DNA from: Opitutales bacterium
GTDB lineage: Bacteria; Verrucomicrobiota; Verrucomicrobiia; Opitutales; UBA953
Length of the DNA stretch: 64,000 nt
Reading direction: 5' to 3'
Assembly (NCBI GenBank): GCA_017440935.1
Contig: JAFSAO010000021.1
Location: 44,438 to 108,437 of the forward strand
Positions 34,314-45,117 of the stretch are shown one piece after another (positions within the stretch are counted from its first letter, which is position 1; each line of letters opens with the position of its first letter). Made by a program: the position numbers and the translations under genes. The notes under the pieces were generated by a model. That model did no database searches. It was not told where the DNA came from and was given only the letters and a program-made list of their open reading frames with translations.

Positions 34314-35186
34314 ATGATACATCATAAAAACTCGTTTCTGAACTCCATGGACAAAACTCAAAACAAAGTCATCTTTTTTCGGGAAAAATCCATTCGCCGT
34401 CTTTGGTATGAAAACGAATGGTATTTTTCGGTAATTGACGTTGTCGGTGCGTTGACCGATAGCGTGAACCCGCGCGATTATTGGTTTAAAATGAAAAAGC
34501 GGGTTCACGCCGAAGACGGATTTGAACTGTCGACAATTTGTCGACAGTTCAAATTGCCGGCTCCGGACGGAAAGATGAGAAGTTCGGATTGCGCTTCCGT
34601 GAAAGGAATTTTTCGTATTATCCAAGCGATTCCGTCGCCGAAAGCCGAACCGTTTAAGCAATGGTTGGCGCAAGTTGGTTACGAGCGCGTTCGCGAGATT
34701 GAGAATCCGGAATTGGCGCAACAGCGCATGAAGGAGCTTTACGAACAAAAAGGTTACCCGAACGCCTGGATTGATAAACGTCTGCGCGGGATTGCCGTTC
34801 GGCAGAATCTGACGGACGAGTGGAAAGAGCGCGGAATTACCGACGAGAAAGATTTCGCAATCCTTACTGCGGAAATTTCCAAGGCGACTTTCGGAATGAC
34901 TCCTTCCGAATACAAGAAACACAAAGGCTTGACCAATCCCGCTCAAAATCTCCGCGACCACATGACGGATTTAGAGCTGATTTTTACAATGCTCGGTGAA
35001 AAAGTTACAACGGAACTTTCTCGGCAGGAAAAGCCGACCGAAATGCCGGAGCACAAATCTGTCGCCCGGCGCGGCGGACGTGTTGCGGGAACAGCGCGGA
35101 AGGAAACGGAAAAGGAGCTCGGACGAAGCATTATTTCTTCTTCAAACTATTTGGATACTGACGAATTCCCGAAAAAACTTTCGTAG
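34314..35186 (+). CDS. Bro-N domain / DinD-like protein
   Basis: With the ATG at 34314 (preceded by AGAAGAAG) the protein is 290 residues; an ATG at 34347 is a second possible start and fits homologues better. The N-terminal Bro-N domain reads KSIRRLWYENEWYFSVIDVVGALTDS, followed by CASVKGIFRIIQAIPSPKAEPFKQWL. The C-terminal half, VRQNLTDEWKERGI and AILTAEISKATFGMTPSEYKKHKGL, matches the widespread DinD-like family linked with DNA damage or phage-type regulation. Function is not settled. The gene contains a striking 35-bp palindrome at 34520-34554. Confidence 0.85.
   Translation: MIHHKNSFLNSMDKTQNKVIFFREKSIRRLWYENEWYFSVIDVVGALTDSVNPRDYWFKMKKRVHAEDGFELSTICRQFKLPAPDGKMRSSDCASVKGIFRIIQAIPSPKAEPFKQWLAQVGYERVREIENPELAQQRMKELYEQKGYPNAWIDKRLRGIAVRQNLTDEWKERGITDEKDFAILTAEISKATFGMTPSEYKKHKGLTNPAQNLRDHMTDLELIFTMLGEKVTTELSRQEKPTEMPEHKSVARRGGRVAGTARKETEKELGRSIISSSNYLDTDEFPKKLS
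34520..34554. repeat. 35-bp palindrome inside the Bro-N gene
   Basis: Two perfect 17-bp arms, ATTTGAACTGTCGACAA and its complement, flank a single T (34537). It encodes the residues FELSTICRQFK in the middle of the Bro-N domain. Partial copies of the same words (GTCGACAGTTTGTTAA and CTTCAAATTGTCGG) recur after the gene at 35225-35258. Confidence 0.9.
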
Positions 35187-35357
35187 AATTTCTCTCAGGT
35201 TTCAACGCGGATTCACGCTGAAGCGTCGACAGTTTGTTAACGCTTCAAATTGTCGGAAACGGGTATGCGCGGGAACGCTTTTTTTTGCGCCATTTTCTCT
35301 GCTCAAACTCGAAAAACACTTTGCTACGGGAAGGTTTTTTTAGGAAAATAAAACCTG

Positions 35358-36344
35358 ATGACCAAGCCCCCGTTTACAGTCTCCGCAAAAGCCGTCAATC
35401 TCGTCGCCGAAATCTCCGGGCTGATTGAGCGCTACGCCATTCGCTTGGAGCAGGCTGACGCGCTGCTTCTGCGCAAAGCCAATCGCGTGAAGACGATTTA
35501 CGGTTCTTTGGGAATTGAGGGAAATACGCTTACCGAAAGTCAAGTCAGCGATATTTTGGACGGGAAACGCGTTGTCGCACCGATTCGTCAGATTCGGGAA
35601 GTTAAAAATGCAATAAAAACCTATGAACTTTATCCGCAGCTGAATCCTTTTTCCGTTCCCGATTTGCTGAAGGCTCACGGCGTGATGATGGAAGCTTTGG
35701 CGGACGATGCGGGAAGTTTTCGTCGCGGGAACGTCGGCGTTTTCGCCGGAAAAGAAGTCGTGCATATCGCTCCGCCTGCAGATCGCGTTCCCGGGCTTAT
35801 CGAGGATTTGATGCACTGGACAAAATCGGCAGAAGATCATTGGCTGATCCGCAGTTGCGTTTTTCATTACGAATTTGAATTTATCCACCCGTTCAGCGAC
35901 GGGAACGGTCGCATGGGGCGTTTGTGGCAATCGCTGATTCTCGGTCAACTGCATCCGCTGTTCGAACATTTGCCGATTGAAAACATGGTTTACGCCAACC
36001 AGCAGACCTATTACGACGCAATTAACACAAGCACGGATCAGGGCGAGTGCGGCACTTTCATCGATTTCATGCTTCAGGAAATCTTTGATGCGTTGAGTCT
36101 TCGTTCGCAGACATTCCGCCCCGATGTCGGAGTAAATGTCGGTGTAAATGTCGGTGTAAACGAGCAAAAAATTTTAACTCGCCTCAACGAGGACAGGCAC
36201 ATCACGGCAAAGCAACTTGCTGTATTTTTGTCTATAACGCCGCGCCAAGTGGAACGCATTTTGAAAAAACTAAAAGAAAAAGAGCTGATTCGGCGTGTCG
36301 GTTCCGACAAATCCGGGTATTGGGAAATTGTGAAGCGCCCGTAG
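35358..36344 (+). CDS. Fic/DOC family protein with C-terminal winged helix
   Basis: A 328-residue Fic protein. Fic enzymes transfer AMP or related groups from nucleotides to protein hydroxyls. The active-site loop HPFSDGNGRMGR (about 177-188) is fully conserved. An N-terminal inhibitory helix motif, SLGIEGN near residue 50, indicates class II autoinhibition. A linker of in-frame 12-nt repeats (DVGVNVGVNVGVNE) leads to a winged-helix domain (TAKQLAVFLSITPRQVERILKKL) that probably binds DNA. It follows the Bro-N gene on the same strand. The target is unknown. The last codons run into a 20-bp palindrome. Confidence 0.93.
   Translation: MTKPPFTVSAKAVNLVAEISGLIERYAIRLEQADALLLRKANRVKTIYGSLGIEGNTLTESQVSDILDGKRVVAPIRQIREVKNAIKTYELYPQLNPFSVPDLLKAHGVMMEALADDAGSFRRGNVGVFAGKEVVHIAPPADRVPGLIEDLMHWTKSAEDHWLIRSCVFHYEFEFIHPFSDGNGRMGRLWQSLILGQLHPLFEHLPIENMVYANQQTYYDAINTSTDQGECGTFIDFMLQEIFDALSLRSQTFRPDVGVNVGVNVGVNEQKILTRLNEDRHITAKQLAVFLSITPRQVERILKKLKEKELIRRVGSDKSGYWEIVKRP
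36123..36158 (+). repeat. Three tandem 12-nt repeats in the Fic linker
   Basis: GATGTCGGAGTA, AATGTCGGTGTA and AATGTCGGTGTA encode DVGV-NVGV-NVGV between the Fic domain and the winged helix. Being a multiple of three, gain or loss of units would change linker length without a frameshift. Confidence 0.9.
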
Positions 36345-36363
36345 CGTTCCCGCGCGGGAACGC
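36344..36363. terminator. Perfect 20-bp palindrome of two uptake-like words
   Basis: GCGTTCCCGCGCGGGAACGC, two head-to-head words with no loop, begins on the last base of the Fic stop codon. A T-containing stretch follows (36367-36390). It probably acts as a terminator or mRNA end. Confidence 0.7.
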
Positions 36364-36657
36364 GGGTGTTCTTCGAGAGGATTTTTTGAAAATTATGTTT
36401 TGAAAACGGAAATAACCCGCAAGGTTAAGGAAAGTTAAAAAGAAGGTTTTCGTGGCGTATCGTTGCGTGTACGGGTTTAGTACAGTAAGTGTCGATCGCT
36501 TCGTATATGAAAAGCTGAAATCGAGATTTTGAATTTTGAAACCTTTGAAAAATTCCGCCGGAAACTCGGTTTGCCGCCATCGGCTCTCCCGCAGGAACAG
36601 GATTTTTCCTTGCGCGAAGAGGGTCCGGAGATGTTTCCGTTTTAAACTTGAGGCAAA
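36364..36657. other. Gene-poor spacer with a possible coding relic
   Basis: No convincing gene is present between the Fic palindrome and the next terminator. On plus, positions 36516-36643 encode an open stretch ending LGLPPSALPQEQDFSLREEGPEMFPF with a TAA, but it has only TTG or ATT starts and a stop just before them. It may be the tail of a lost gene. Nothing in it is recognised. Confidence 0.4.
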
Positions 36658-36696
36658 AAACGTTCCCGTAGCCGAAACTGCGGGAGCGTTTGGTTT
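36658..36696. terminator. Terminator made of an inverted uptake-like word pair
   Basis: AAACGTTCCCG (36658-36668) pairs with CGGGAGCGTTT (36681-36691) through one G-U wobble, with A6 on the left and T5 on the right. It follows the broken PEP-CTERM gene on minus and could also end plus transcripts. Confidence 0.8.
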
Positions 36697-36710
36697 TTAG
36701 GAAATGTCGA

Positions 36711-37388
36711 TTAGCGGAGGCGTTTTCGGCGGCGGGAGGAGGCGACAAGGGCGAGTGCGAGTGTTCCCGCGATTAAGCCGAACGCCGACGGTTCGGGAAC
36801 GACAATCGTGCGCATGCCGTCGAGGTATTGCCAAGTAAGGTTTACACCTCCTTCTCCGTCGTTAAATGAGATGGCAGAGGCTTTGTAGTCGATGGAAACA
36901 AGCGCTTTCTCTACAAGTTTGGTTGCCCCGTCATCCGAATCGGTCACCCATGCTTTTGTGAGCTTATATTGGGCGTCGTTGGTGATTTCGTACTCAACAC
37001 CCCATAGCGTGTATGCGTGGGCAGCACTGTCATATGCAGAAATACTTAGGGCGTATCCGTCATTTAGGGCTGCCACTGTTTTTTTGGAAAACTCGTAGGC
37101 ATCATACGCTGGCGCTTGGTAACGTTGTTTCCATGAGTTTTTTTTTGCATTTTGCGTTTGCCACCAAGTGATGACGTTGCTCGCTGTTGCGGCCCAGCAC
37201 ATGCCTTCGTCATCGGCGATATAGTCGGCATCACCAGGTGTTTTGTCGAAGTCTACCCAGCCGCCGGAAATTGAAACTCCGGGTGCTCAAGTTTGGTATG
37301 TTCCCGGTGTAATGGGCGCTTCCGCGGCGTGGGAGATTACGGGAAAAGAACAGACAATAAGGGTAGGGAGGAGGGGTAGGCGAGTCAT
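36711..37388 (-). pseudogene. Broken PEP-CTERM cysteine-protease-like gene (IdeS type)
   Basis: ATG at 37388 opens a signal peptide (RLPLLPTLIVCSFPVISHA). At codon 33 there is an in-frame TGA, after which the same frame continues without a stop for 192 codons. The body has GMCWAATASNVITWW, the catalytic-Cys block of IdeS/Mac-type (C66-like) proteases, and AAHAYTLWGVEYE, the His block. Only about 50 residues separate them, against well over 100 in IdeS, so an internal deletion is likely too. The end VVPEPSAFGLIAG plus a hydrophobic helix and RRRKR is a PEP-CTERM sorting tail, implying exosortase elsewhere. A nonsense pseudogene is the simplest reading. Confidence 0.7.
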
Positions 37389-37505
37389 GGTGCAATGGCG
37401 CTTGTTTTCTGCGAATATCGCAATCTTTAAATGCTATTTCTGCAGTGGTTTTTGCAGAAACTAAATTGATTGCGGAACGGAGCGCGGGAACGTAGATTTC
37501 ACGTT

Positions 37506-37910
37506 ATGCTTACACAACCGGAAGATTTACAGGGGCTTTCCATCGGCGCGACGAAAAACGTTCCCGTGCGTAAACTTGAAGCGTTCCCGAACCACAACCG
37601 CCAGCGACCCTACGTCGTAGAACTGCGCACGGAGGAATTTACCTGCGTTTGCCCGGCGACGGGGCAGCCGGATTTTGCGACGATTACGATACGCTACATT
37701 CCGGCGGAAAAAATCGTCGAGTCCAAATCGCTCAAGCTCTATCTCTGGTCTTACCGCAACGAAGGCACGTTCCACGAGCATGTGACAAACCAGATTTTGG
37801 ACGACTTGGTCGCGGCGCTTGATCCCGTGTGGTGCGAGGTCGTCGGCGAGTTCGGCGCGCGCGGCGGTATTACGATTAAGGTTACGGCAGAACACGGGAA
37901 GAAAGATTAG
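37506..37910 (+). CDS. queF: NADPH-dependent preQ0 reductase QueF
   Basis: A 134-residue unimodular QueF of the tunnelling fold. It reduces the nitrile of 7-cyano-7-deazaguanine to preQ1 for queuosine. The catalytic Cys is in FTCVCPATGQPDFA, with Asp56 as the proton donor. The QueF motif ESKSLKLYLWSYRNEGTFHE follows, with FHEH binding substrate. The ATG at 37506 gives normal length; an upstream extension is not conserved. A hairpin at 37438-37460 upstream does not have the preQ1 riboswitch core. XerC follows 9 nt downstream. Confidence 0.94.
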   Translation: MLTQPEDLQGLSIGATKNVPVRKLEAFPNHNRQRPYVVELRTEEFTCVCPATGQPDFATITIRYIPAEKIVESKSLKLYLWSYRNEGTFHEHVTNQILDDLVAALDPVWCEVVGEFGARGGITIKVTAEHGKKD

Positions 37911-37919
37911 TTTTTCTCC

Positions 37920-38885
37920 GTGGGCTTTAAAACGATTCGTTCTGAGTTTAAGACCGTTCCGGCTCCGAAATTTCCGGGGGCGGGAACGGTTTCCGTTTTT
38001 TGTGCTCATTTAAAAAACGAGAGGCGGCTTTCTCCGTATACAATTCGCAATTACGAGGAATCACTTCGCGATTTTGCGCTCTGGGCAAAGAAGGCTTGCG
38101 GATTTTGCGGAGATTTTTCGTCGCTTACTCGGCGTGAGCTGCGCGATTTTATCATTGAGCGCCAACGCGGGAACGAGGCGCTTTCCCGACGGACAATTCA
38201 CAATCGCATTTCCGCTTTGCGCACGTTTTTTCGCTGGTTGCGTATGCGTGAAAAACTGAAAACGTCTCCGCTCACCGGAGTAGCGCTTCCGAAATTACCC
38301 AAATCGCTTCCGAAATTTTTGACGGAAAAACAGGTCGGGGAATTGCTTGCGATGCCGCGCCAAGCCTACGAAGACAAACTCATTTCCGAGGCTCAATGTG
38401 TGCGCGACACCGCAGCGCTTGAGACGCTTTACGGCGGCGGCCTCCGCATCAGCGAGCTTTGCGGATTGACGCTCGGCGCAGTCGATTTTCCTGCGGGAAC
38501 GGTCCGCGTCCTCGGAAAGGGAAACAAAGTGCGTATCGTTCCCGTGGGAGAGGTGGCGCTTGATGCGTTGCGGGCGTTGAAAGATTTTCTCGGGGAAACT
38601 TCGCGCGAGGCTCCGTTGTTTCGCGGGAACGGCGGAAAACCGCTTGCGCCGAAAACGCTCCAGCGTTGGTTGAAAAAATATCTTGCGCTTGCCGGATTGC
38701 CGATGGATATCACGCCGCACAAACTCCGACACTCCTGCGCCACGCATATGCTCGAACACGATGCGGCTTTGCGTCTCGTGCAGGAGCAACTCGGGCACGT
38801 TAATCTCTCCACGACGCAGATTTACACGCACATCACGCTTGCGCGTCTGAAAGCCGCCTACAAAAAAGCGCACCCGCGAGCGTAA
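37920..38885 (+). CDS. xerC: Tyrosine recombinase XerC-like
   Basis: A 321-residue site-specific recombinase with the SAM-like N-terminal domain (KNERRLSPYTIRNYEESLRDF) and a complete catalytic set: Arg in YGGGLRISELCGL, Lys in GKGNKVRIVPVG, HKLRHS, His in LGHVNLSTTQ and the Tyr nucleophile in IYTH. XerC/XerD act at dif to resolve chromosome dimers. No integrase-type context, attachment site or cargo is seen, so a housekeeping Xer role is preferred. The start is GTG at 37920, 9 nt after queF, suggesting one transcript. Confidence 0.9.
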   Translation: MGFKTIRSEFKTVPAPKFPGAGTVSVFCAHLKNERRLSPYTIRNYEESLRDFALWAKKACGFCGDFSSLTRRELRDFIIERQRGNEALSRRTIHNRISALRTFFRWLRMREKLKTSPLTGVALPKLPKSLPKFLTEKQVGELLAMPRQAYEDKLISEAQCVRDTAALETLYGGGLRISELCGLTLGAVDFPAGTVRVLGKGNKVRIVPVGEVALDALRALKDFLGETSREAPLFRGNGGKPLAPKTLQRWLKKYLALAGLPMDITPHKLRHSCATHMLEHDAALRLVQEQLGHVNLSTTQIYTHITLARLKAAYKKAHPRA

Positions 38886-38965
38886 CTGTCGGCGAGTTGA
38901 TATTCTTTCTTTGCGATGGCGTCTTTCGGGACTTGTTGGTAGAGTGCGCGCTGGTAAGAAACGAA

Positions 38966-39790
38966 ATGAGTTCGGACGACGAGATTTTCAAAAAAAGTTT
39001 GGAGGAAACGCTTCCGCTCGGACGCGGGGTGCGCGTGCTTGCCGCCGATGCTGTCGGGATTTTCGCGTTGGAAAAACCTGCGGGAACGCAAACGCACCCG
39101 AATTCTTCCGGCGTTGCCGCCGCGAAAAACGCCTTGCTTGTCGCCGATTACAGTTTGAAGGCGGAATGCTATTTTTGTCGCATTGCGGGCGGAAAGATAC
39201 AGAAAGTTTTTATCCTGAACCGCTTGGATGCGCCGACAAGCGGCGTGGTGCTTGCTTCGACGGACGAAAAAATCGCCGCAGCGGCGCGTCGGGCATTTCT
39301 TGCGGGAACGGTGCGCAAGGTTTACGCCGCCGTCGTTTGCGGAACTCCGCTTCCCGCAAAGGGTGTGTGGAAAGATTTTTTGCGGCGGATGCGCATGCGG
39401 GACGGTTCGTTGCGTGTGGATGTCGTGCGTGAAACGACGCGCGATGCGATGTTTGCGGAGACGCATTTTTCCGTGGCACGGGCAGGGGCGCTCGCCGTTC
39501 CCGGACAACGTGCCGTGCCGGGTGCATTATTGCGCCTCGAACCGAAGACCGGGCGCACGCACCAACTTCGCGTGCAGTGTGCGCAGAGGAAAATTCCGAT
39601 TTTGGGCGATAAAACCTACGGCGATTTCCACCGCAACGCTCAACTTGCGGAAAACGAGCTTCCTGCCGTGCGCAATCGGCTTTTTCTCCACGCGGCGGAA
39701 ACAGAAATCGCGTTCCCGTGGCGCGGAAAAAATTTACGCTTTTTTGCGGAATCTGTGCTTCCGCCGGAGTTTGAACTGATGCTGCGATGA
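38966..39790 (+). CDS. RluA-family pseudouridine synthase
   Basis: Started at the ATG 38966, the protein is 274 residues. It converts specific uridines in rRNA or tRNA to pseudouridine. The catalytic Asp lies in NRLDAPTSGVVLAS, with Asn where most members have His (HRLD). KVYAAVVCG and LLRLEPKTGRTHQLRVQC, the family's C-terminal signature, follow. No S4 domain is present, so it is of the TruC/RluA short type rather than RluC/D. An upstream in-frame start at 38897 overlaps little and is less conserved. The target site cannot be read from sequence. Confidence 0.88.
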   Translation: MSSDDEIFKKSLEETLPLGRGVRVLAADAVGIFALEKPAGTQTHPNSSGVAAAKNALLVADYSLKAECYFCRIAGGKIQKVFILNRLDAPTSGVVLASTDEKIAAAARRAFLAGTVRKVYAAVVCGTPLPAKGVWKDFLRRMRMRDGSLRVDVVRETTRDAMFAETHFSVARAGALAVPGQRAVPGALLRLEPKTGRTHQLRVQCAQRKIPILGDKTYGDFHRNAQLAENELPAVRNRLFLHAAETEIAFPWRGKNLRFFAESVLPPEFELMLR

Positions 39791-39878
39791 GTTTCCGTTT
39801 TTTCGTTCCCGTCGGCTTGCGTTGAAAATTTCGCGAAAAAGTGATTCAATCCCGCGTTAGAAAAACGCCATACTTCCA

Positions 39879-41513
39879 ATGAATTTTGACCTCATCGTTA
39901 TCGGTAGCGGAATTGCGGGCTTGAGTTTTGCCATCAAGACCGCCGCGAACGGTTTGCGCGTGGCAATCGTTACGAAAAAAGCTTCGGCGGAGTCGAACAC
40001 GAACCACGCGCAGGGCGGAATCGCCTGCGTTTTTGACCAAGCGGACGATTTTGAAAATCACGTGCGCGATACATTGGTCGCGGGCGACGGGCTTTGCGAC
40101 GAACCCGTAACGCGCGCAATCGTCGAAGCCGCTCCCGCGCGCATTCGTGAGCTGATTGACATCGGCGTGGATTTTTCCAAAGGGGAAGACGGAGGCTACG
40201 ACCTGACGCGGGAAGGCGGGCACTCGCACCGCCGCATTCTGCACGCGCACGATTTGACGGGAAAAGCCATCGAGGACGCGCTCCTTGCCGTCGCCGCAGA
40301 AAGCGGAAATATATCGTTTTTTGAATACCACATGGCGATTGACCTGATTACGACGGCGCGCCTGAAAGATTCAAAAATTTCTGCGGATGCACCGGAAAAT
40401 CGCGTGCTCGGCGCGTATGTGCTCGACGTGGCGACGGGTAAGGTGCTCACGTTCCGCGCTCCCGCCGTCGTGCTTGCGTCCGGCGGAATCGGGCAGGTTT
40501 ATCAATACACGACCAATCCCGATATCGCGACGGGCGACGGGATCGCAATGGCGTATCGCGCGGGAGCGGTTGTGCGCAACATGGAGTTTGTGCAGTTTCA
40601 CCCGACGGCGATGTATGCGCCGGACGGTTCCCGCGAGCTCATTTCCGAAAGCGTGCGCGGCGAAGGCGCAATTTTGCGCGATATCCAAGGACGTCCGTTT
40701 ATGAAAGACTACGACGCGCGCGGCGACCTCGCTCCGCGTGATATTGTGGCGCGCGCAATTGATTCCGAGATGAAAAAATCCGGCGCTCCGCACGTCTGGC
40801 TTGATATTTCCCACAAGCCCGCAGAATACCTGCGGGAACGTTTCCCGCATATCTACAACACCTGCAAGGCGCACGGGATCGACATGGCGACGGAAAAAAT
40901 CCCCGTCGTTCCCGCGGCGCATTACCTTTGCGGCGGAGTGAAAACGGATATGAATGCGGCGACTTCCGTGCGCGGGCTTTACGCCTGCGGCGAAACGGCG
41001 TGTACGGGCTTGCATGGGGCGAATCGCCTCGCGTCGAACTCGCTTCTTGAAGCCGTCGTTCTTGCACACAACGGTGCGGCGGCGGTCACGGAATTTTTGA
41101 AAAATAATCCCGTTCCCGAAGTCTCCGTTCCCGAATGGCAGGACGGGAACGTGCACGAATCCGACGAGCGCGTCGTGCTCTCGCACAATCGCGACGAATT
41201 GCGCCGCGCGATGTGGGACTACGTCGGCATCGTTCGCACGACGAAGCGCCTCCACCGGGCGTTTACGCGCGTGCAAATGCTCAAAAAGGAAATCAACGAG
41301 TATTATTGGAATTTCAAGGTCGAAGCGCAGCTGCTTGAGTTGCGCAATCTCGTCCAAATCGGCGAAATCGTGATTTTGTGCGCGCTCCAACGCCATGAAT
41401 CGCGCGGCTTACACTGCACCTTGGATTTTACGGAAAAATCCGGCGAAATCTACGATTCCGTCGCAATCCGTCCGGACCTCACGCCCGCCGATCGCGCGGC
41501 AAACAAGCTGTGA
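39879..41513 (+). CDS. nadB: L-aspartate oxidase
   Basis: A 544-residue flavoprotein that oxidises L-aspartate to iminoaspartate, the first step of de novo NAD synthesis. The FAD dinucleotide fold is at the N-terminus (LIVIGSGIAGLSFAIKTA), followed by NTNHAQGGIACVF. The substrate and active-site region is GGHSHRRILHAHDLTGK. PAAHYLCGGVKTDMNAATSVRGLYACGE and GLHGANRLASNSLLEAVV close the FAD domain. NadA and NadC are not in the window. A weak promoter (TTGAAA, 17 bp, TTCAAT) lies at 39822-39850. A phrase-repeat hairpin follows the stop. Confidence 0.95.
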   Translation: MNFDLIVIGSGIAGLSFAIKTAANGLRVAIVTKKASAESNTNHAQGGIACVFDQADDFENHVRDTLVAGDGLCDEPVTRAIVEAAPARIRELIDIGVDFSKGEDGGYDLTREGGHSHRRILHAHDLTGKAIEDALLAVAAESGNISFFEYHMAIDLITTARLKDSKISADAPENRVLGAYVLDVATGKVLTFRAPAVVLASGGIGQVYQYTTNPDIATGDGIAMAYRAGAVVRNMEFVQFHPTAMYAPDGSRELISESVRGEGAILRDIQGRPFMKDYDARGDLAPRDIVARAIDSEMKKSGAPHVWLDISHKPAEYLRERFPHIYNTCKAHGIDMATEKIPVVPAAHYLCGGVKTDMNAATSVRGLYACGETACTGLHGANRLASNSLLEAVVLAHNGAAAVTEFLKNNPVPEVSVPEWQDGNVHESDERVVLSHNRDELRRAMWDYVGIVRTTKRLHRAFTRVQMLKKEINEYYWNFKVEAQLLELRNLVQIGEIVILCALQRHESRGLHCTLDFTEKSGEIYDSVAIRPDLTPADRAANKL

Positions 41514-41515
41514 GG

Positions 41516-41572
41516 AAAGAATTAGAAATGAGTAAGAATACTAATTCCTCATTTCTAATTCCTAATTCTTTT
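41516..41572 (+). repeat. Inverted phrase repeat after nadB
   Basis: AAAGAATTAGAAATGAG (41516-41532) pairs with CTCATTTCTAATT (41548-41560) and continues into CCTAATTCTTTT. The T-rich end suggests it can terminate nadB. Its phrase CTCATTTCTAATT also occurs at 29556 and before menB at 48777. Confidence 0.7.
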
Positions 41573-41579
41573 CCCAAGA

Positions 41580-41608
41580 TTGACAAAACACGGCGGGAAC
41601 GCTTGAAT
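41580..41608 (+). promoter_or_regulatory. Candidate promoter upstream of carB
   Basis: TTGACA (41580-41585), 17 bp, TTGAAT (41603-41608). A GCGGGAACG word lies within the spacer. The predicted start of transcription is close to the ATG of a short reading frame at 41620. Confidence 0.45.
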
Positions 41609-41619
41609 TAGACCAATTT

Positions 41620-41772
41620 ATGGCAAACGCGGCTCTCCATGAAAAGAAATTCATGAACGCTTCCGGAAACGAAGCGCACGCCACGCAATTTTCAGCTCAA
41701 ACTTTTTCAGGTTTGAGCTTTTTTATGGATTCCGCGAAATCTGCCGCTTCTAACAACTTTTTCCCCATTTAA
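41620..41772 (+). CDS. Short leader reading frame before carB (50 codons)
   Basis: ATG at 41620 and TAA at 41770-41772 enclose 50 codons starting MANAALHEKKFMNASGNEA. The frame passes through the terminator stem at 41694-41724 and ends 24 nt before carB. It is Ala, Ser and Phe rich and resembles nothing I know. It could be a translated leader that couples ribosome movement to termination, or a chance frame. No Shine-Dalgarno sequence is clear. Confidence 0.3.
   Translation: MANAALHEKKFMNASGNEAHATQFSAQTFSGLSFFMDSAKSAASNNFFPI
41694..41724 (+). terminator. Intrinsic terminator in the carB leader
   Basis: AGCTCAAAC (41694-41702) and GTTTGAGCT (41711-41719) form a perfect 9-bp stem with an 8-nt loop and a T6 tail. 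It lies between the candidate promoter and the carB start, where it could act as an attenuator, or simply end the upstream transcript. Confidence 0.8.
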
Positions 41773-41796
41773 ACAGAGTCAAAACAGAGAATTATC

Positions 41797-45008
<3,212 letters not shown>

Positions 45009-45015
<7 letters not shown>

Positions 45016-45075
45016 AGCTTAGGGCTTAAAGATTAAAAAAAGCGTTCCCGTGAATTTCGCGGGAACGCTTTTTTT
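45009..45075 (+). terminator. carB terminator: phrase repeat plus inverted uptake-like pair
   Basis: AGCGTTCCCG (45041-45050) pairs with CGGGAACGCT (45060-45069), flanked by A6 and T6 (45035-45040, 45070-45075). Just before it, GCTTAAAGCTTAGGGCTTAAAG (in two halves) repeats the complement of the phrase found upstream of mpl. Confidence 0.92.
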
Positions 45076-45117
45076 AATGCGGAACAAAACGGATTTGCTC
45101 GCTTCCACGGAGGCGTT

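Noticed and set aside
36516..36643. A possible small gene ending LREEGPEMFPF
   Set aside because: It has only weak TTG/ATT starts, an upstream stop in the same frame and no recognisable motif; it is listed only as a relic in the spacer entry.
36425..36748. A 107-codon minus-strand frame near 36.5 kb
   Set aside because: It overlaps the terminator and the 3' end of the PEP-CTERM gene, and its composition is not protein-like.
36711..37388. TGA at codon 33 read as selenocysteine or tryptophan
   Set aside because: TGA ends uvrB and other genes here, the next residues (APGV) show no selenoprotein motif, and the protein also has a likely internal deletion, so a nonsense mutation is simpler.
37438..37460. 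preQ1 riboswitch before queF
   Set aside because: A hairpin (TTTCTGCA with TGCAGAAA) exists, but the loop lacks the C-rich and A-rich conserved elements of preQ1-I, and the distance to the ATG is not typical.
37920..38885. XerC-like gene as an integrase of a mobile element
   Set aside because: No attachment-site repeats, excisionase or cargo were found; it sits between queF and an RNA-modification gene, consistent with a housekeeping recombinase.
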